Shown: positions 61,420-64,000 of the stretch, piece by piece
Layout: each line of letters starts with the position of its first letter
How positions within the stretch are numbered: the stretch's first letter is position 1
Assembly: GCA_026874595.1 (NCBI GenBank)
Contig: CM049314.1
Span: forward strand, 31,385,729 to 31,449,728
From: Sipunculus nudus
Lineage: Eukaryota > Annelida > Sipuncula > Golfingiida > Sipunculidae
DNA: 64,000 nt
Direction: 5' to 3'
Translations under genes and position numbers: made by a program
Notes under the pieces: model-generated
Told to the model about the DNA's origin: nothing
The model's database searches: none
Seen by the model: only the letters and a program-made list of their open reading frames with translations

Positions 61420-61561
61420 CTACGTGAATTACATTTGGAGCCTTGTTTTCCAGCTGTGCAACTGAATTTACACAAACCATCCCTGTTACATCCGTTGTAC
61501 AGACACCGTCCTACACAGGAATACTGACAGCTATCACCGTACCGTCCAGTCTGACAGACAA
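61420..61561 (-). CDS. G1: EGF exon 2, intact
   Basis: 142 nt, acceptor GCTGTTTCAG, strong donor GTGAGA, open throughout. Reads VCQTGRYGDSCQYSCVGRC, then NRDGLCKFSCTAGKQGSKC: one EGF-like repeat. Phase 1 at its start matches the signal exon at 62,011, and phase 2 at its end matches e1-type exons (G + TGC). The degraded homologue at 23,455-23,570 shows it once existed elsewhere in the array. Confidence 0.75.
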
Positions 61562-62010
61562 CTGAAACAGCAAGGGCTATTTGAGAAATATGTTTATATT
61601 CAGAATTAACGTCAGTACCAATAAGTTAATATGTAAAGGGGAAAGAGGCAAAGTGATCCTACAGGTTTATTTAACGTTATGACTGGCAAATGTTGCACAA
61701 TCTTCAGTGAAAATATGAATACTTTTTTGTATAAGTGCCAGTTTATACTTCATGAACTGCTCTGTCAATTTATATTTACTGGCCAATCTTCCCCTTTAGC
61801 TAATTCCTGAGAGATCAGTGAAACATACCACATATTATTTGGATGCGGGTTCTGAATAGCAAATGTTTATGACAGGTTGGTTCACTTGTCATTAAGGATA
61901 TGACTGTACAAGAAAGCCACTGTTCATATGTTGGCGGAGCAACTAAAGTTCATCTCTCAAAATGTCTGAATCAGAACAGAAGACCTCAGTTTCTCCCAAA
62001 ACGTACTCAC

Positions 62011-62113
62011 TGATGTGTATGTTTCTTAATCCATGACCAATAACATGGCTTCTGCACTCTTGTTCTAAGACAAGTGGCGTCAACGGAAAAATTAATATGA
62101 TTTTAAGTGACAT
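62011..62113 (-). CDS. G1: first exon with signal peptide
   Basis: The ATG at 62,111-62,113 opens MSLKIILIFPLTPLVL, a likely secretion signal, followed by EQECRSHVIGHGLRNIHI and a consensus donor GTGAGT. The 103 coding nt end in phase 1, which joins exon 61,420-61,561 in frame (A + TT = Ile). The start was chosen because the MSLKI opening and about 60 bp of upstream sequence are shared with the first exons at 12.4 and 38.9 kb. Later exons of G1 are broken, so only a short secreted fragment could be made. Confidence 0.65.
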
Positions 62114-62189
62114 CTTTCTGAGATGTTTACCAACACGGAACCTTAACCAAAGGTGATGGTGCCAAATATAAGAACAGCGGTTATCAAGG

Positions 62190-63439
62190 TTTAGCCCATA
62201 TGCAGTATAGCCTATGCTTTGTGACTTATACTTTACTAGGAAATCAGGAGCTGATAAATAAAATTGAACAGGATTCGTGTACACATACACACCTTTTCAA
62301 GGTTTGTTAATTTGAGTATAATTTATTTTACCTGATGGTGTTATATGTGACGATCCCAGCATACATAATAAAACCGCTAAGCATAAACCTTTGTTATCTT
62401 TAATTTATCAGCAATGTCTGATTTCACTTTTAATAATCAAGCAAGTGGCTTGCATGCGTTTATAACAATTGAATAGTGTGGTTTTATTAATATTAGTATG
62501 AACGGATAATGTTGACTTGTCCGCATCTGATATCATAATACGGGCGGGTAGACAGATACGTCTGTGATAGGAAACATGACGCTGCAGTCAGATAATGCAT
62601 ACCAGTTAGAATAACACAGAAGAGCCCCCATATTTTCATGTGGAAATAATATTACCAACTACCGGCGTTTCACAGCAACGGAACATCCGAATGAAACACC
62701 GCGGTACCTGGTTTTGAGAGCCGGCGAAACATTCTTGTGGACAAATACAAAGTACCTACTTTTGATTCCTCATAAATTCGTGTTATGTTTCGCGAATGCG
62801 GAGTTTGAACGTGTCACATATTCCTATGACATCTTAGGGTATTTTGTAAGCAATCCATTTACCGGGGATGTTTCCCATCACGTCCCCTAATAGTGGGTTT
62901 ATATTTTCGTGTTGTTTTTTCCCATTTGTCTGCCGAAACTGATATAGTACATGCAGATAAACGCAGAACTAAAAATAAAGCCGGTTATGTCTTGGACGCC
63001 TAAAAAAAACGGTATTACTAAGAGGTAAAATCCATGTCTGAATCGCACTATCCTTTAAATGAAACCCAAAAGAATTGAACATTAAAAATTGGTGACAAAC
63101 GTATTTAAAAATGATCAGACGATAACCACACGATAGCTATTCTTTGTATTAATAAATAATGATCAAGGTTTAGAATTGGCAACCATTTCAAACTCGATGA
63201 CCATTTAAATAAATATTGTATCTCTTTGCTCAGAATATAATATAAAAGTAATTAAATTATCGGGTCATAAAAAAATTAACTATTCACACACTTTAGGAGA
63301 AACAAGCATTGGTCTTCGGTAACATATTCTTGTCCTCAATTGTGAGAATATTCCTTATTAAAAACCAATGTGACTGAGTTGTATTCTATTGCATATGTTC
63401 AGCGTCCCATATTGACCATATAATAATAATTTACCAATA
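62190..63439. other. Upstream of G1; no gene seen
   Basis: Homology with the other gene starts ends near 62,190. The rest is low-GC unique sequence without EGF exons, repeats or splice-bounded frames that I can support. Confidence 0.5.
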
Positions 63440-63673
63440 ATGTTGAGTGCTCATTACAAGTGTGAGTCACAGATCCCATCTGAATTAGATAAACCGATCG
63501 TCAGATTGCATGATGGTAAATTAATCCTCACCAACTTTGACATTCCGGATAAAGCAATTTTTGCAAAACCTCAAATGATAACAAAAGATCTGGATAAAGA
63601 AATATGCAAATGTTTACAGTTTTGTTCAGTAAAACTACAATTAAATAGTAACAGATATAATTATTTAAATTAA
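63440..63673 (+). CDS. 77-codon ORF, unknown
   Basis: Plus-strand ORF beginning MLSAHYKCESQIPSELDK with a soluble, mixed composition (IVRLHDGKLILTNFDIPDK in the middle). It could be a chance ORF, a single exon or a relic. There is no homologous copy in the window to judge conservation and no family is recognised. Confidence 0.15.
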   Translation: MLSAHYKCESQIPSELDKPIVRLHDGKLILTNFDIPDKAIFAKPQMITKDLDKEICKCLQFCSVKLQLNSNRYNYLN

Positions 63674-64000
63674 TGAACAACCCTACCTGCCGAATTAAAA
63701 AGAAACTCAGGTGATCCTGTGCTTCGGTGTTTACGCCATTTAAATTTTCTGTGATACCCCACATATGGGCGCATTTCATTCTTGGCTTTAGCCCTTTTAA
63801 TAATCTGTTTCAAAACATGGCCGTGTCATCAGCTGATTATTTGACATGGGATATTAAAACATATTTAAATATGAATTGATCTCTTCTGAATATTTTCTTG
63901 ATCCATATAGAAACTACACGTGTTAAAAAATCAGACCAATTGCAAGACTTCAAAAGCACTCCTTCTTAAAGCAAAGGTTAAAACACCTATTTTCCTATAT

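Noticed and set aside
1-64000. CRISPR arrays, operons, bacterial promoters or attachment sites
   Set aside because: None seen. The exon-intron structure and repeats are those of an animal genome.

Overview
The window reads as AT-rich animal DNA, most likely from a mollusc and probably a bivalve. That is an inference from short phase-matched EGF exons in long introns, a tRNA-derived SINE, a Tx1/L1-like LINE and many microsatellites. There are no bacterial-style genes. All convincing coding signal is on the minus strand; I found no supported gene on the plus strand.

The main content is a head-to-tail array of paralogous single-pass receptor genes with MEGF/CED-1/scavenger-receptor-F-like EGF repeats. 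I call them G1 (rightmost, transcribed first) to G5 (leftmost). Typical exon order on the minus strand is: signal-peptide exon, EGF exons e1 (about 131 nt), e2 (225 nt), e3 (138 nt) and e4 (222 nt), a Ser/Thr-rich stalk exon (129 nt), a transmembrane exon (130 nt), a 44-nt cytoplasmic microexon and a last exon. Spliced phases agree throughout. Layout: G1 55.26-62.11 kb; G2 39.77-54.30 kb; G3 about 28.3-38.88 kb (tail replaced by other EGF exons and a LINE); G4 13.30-20.60 kb; G5 from 12.41 kb leftwards, also ending in EGF exons and a LINE. Between a last exon and the next signal exon there is only about 0.9 kb, with a conserved TATA-like element.

Most copies are decaying. G1, G2, G3 and G5 carry in-frame stops, frameshifts, lost splice sites or exon deletions. 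G4 keeps an unbroken chain from a 5'-truncated e1 to the stop codon (13,298-17,154), but its signal exon has an early stop. Intact signal exons lie in G5, G3 and G1. A further cluster of dead EGF exons fills 21.3-25.7 kb.

The segment from 1 to about 21.25 kb is colinear with 27.1 to about 55 kb, but identity falls in steps: near-identical for the first 5.35 kb, a few percent divergent to about 15.1 kb, then clearly more divergent. The second copy has two extra insertions: a 2.67-kb element with 9-bp target duplications and hairpin ends (42,228-44,895), and a 1.83-kb TTAA-flanked piggyBac-like element (45,011-46,843) carrying a tRNA-like sequence. A falsely duplicated haplotype in the assembly is a serious alternative for the two most similar tiers.

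No complete intact gene is proven in the window. All exon calls are by-eye reading of splice sites and EGF cysteine patterns; no database search or alignment was run.
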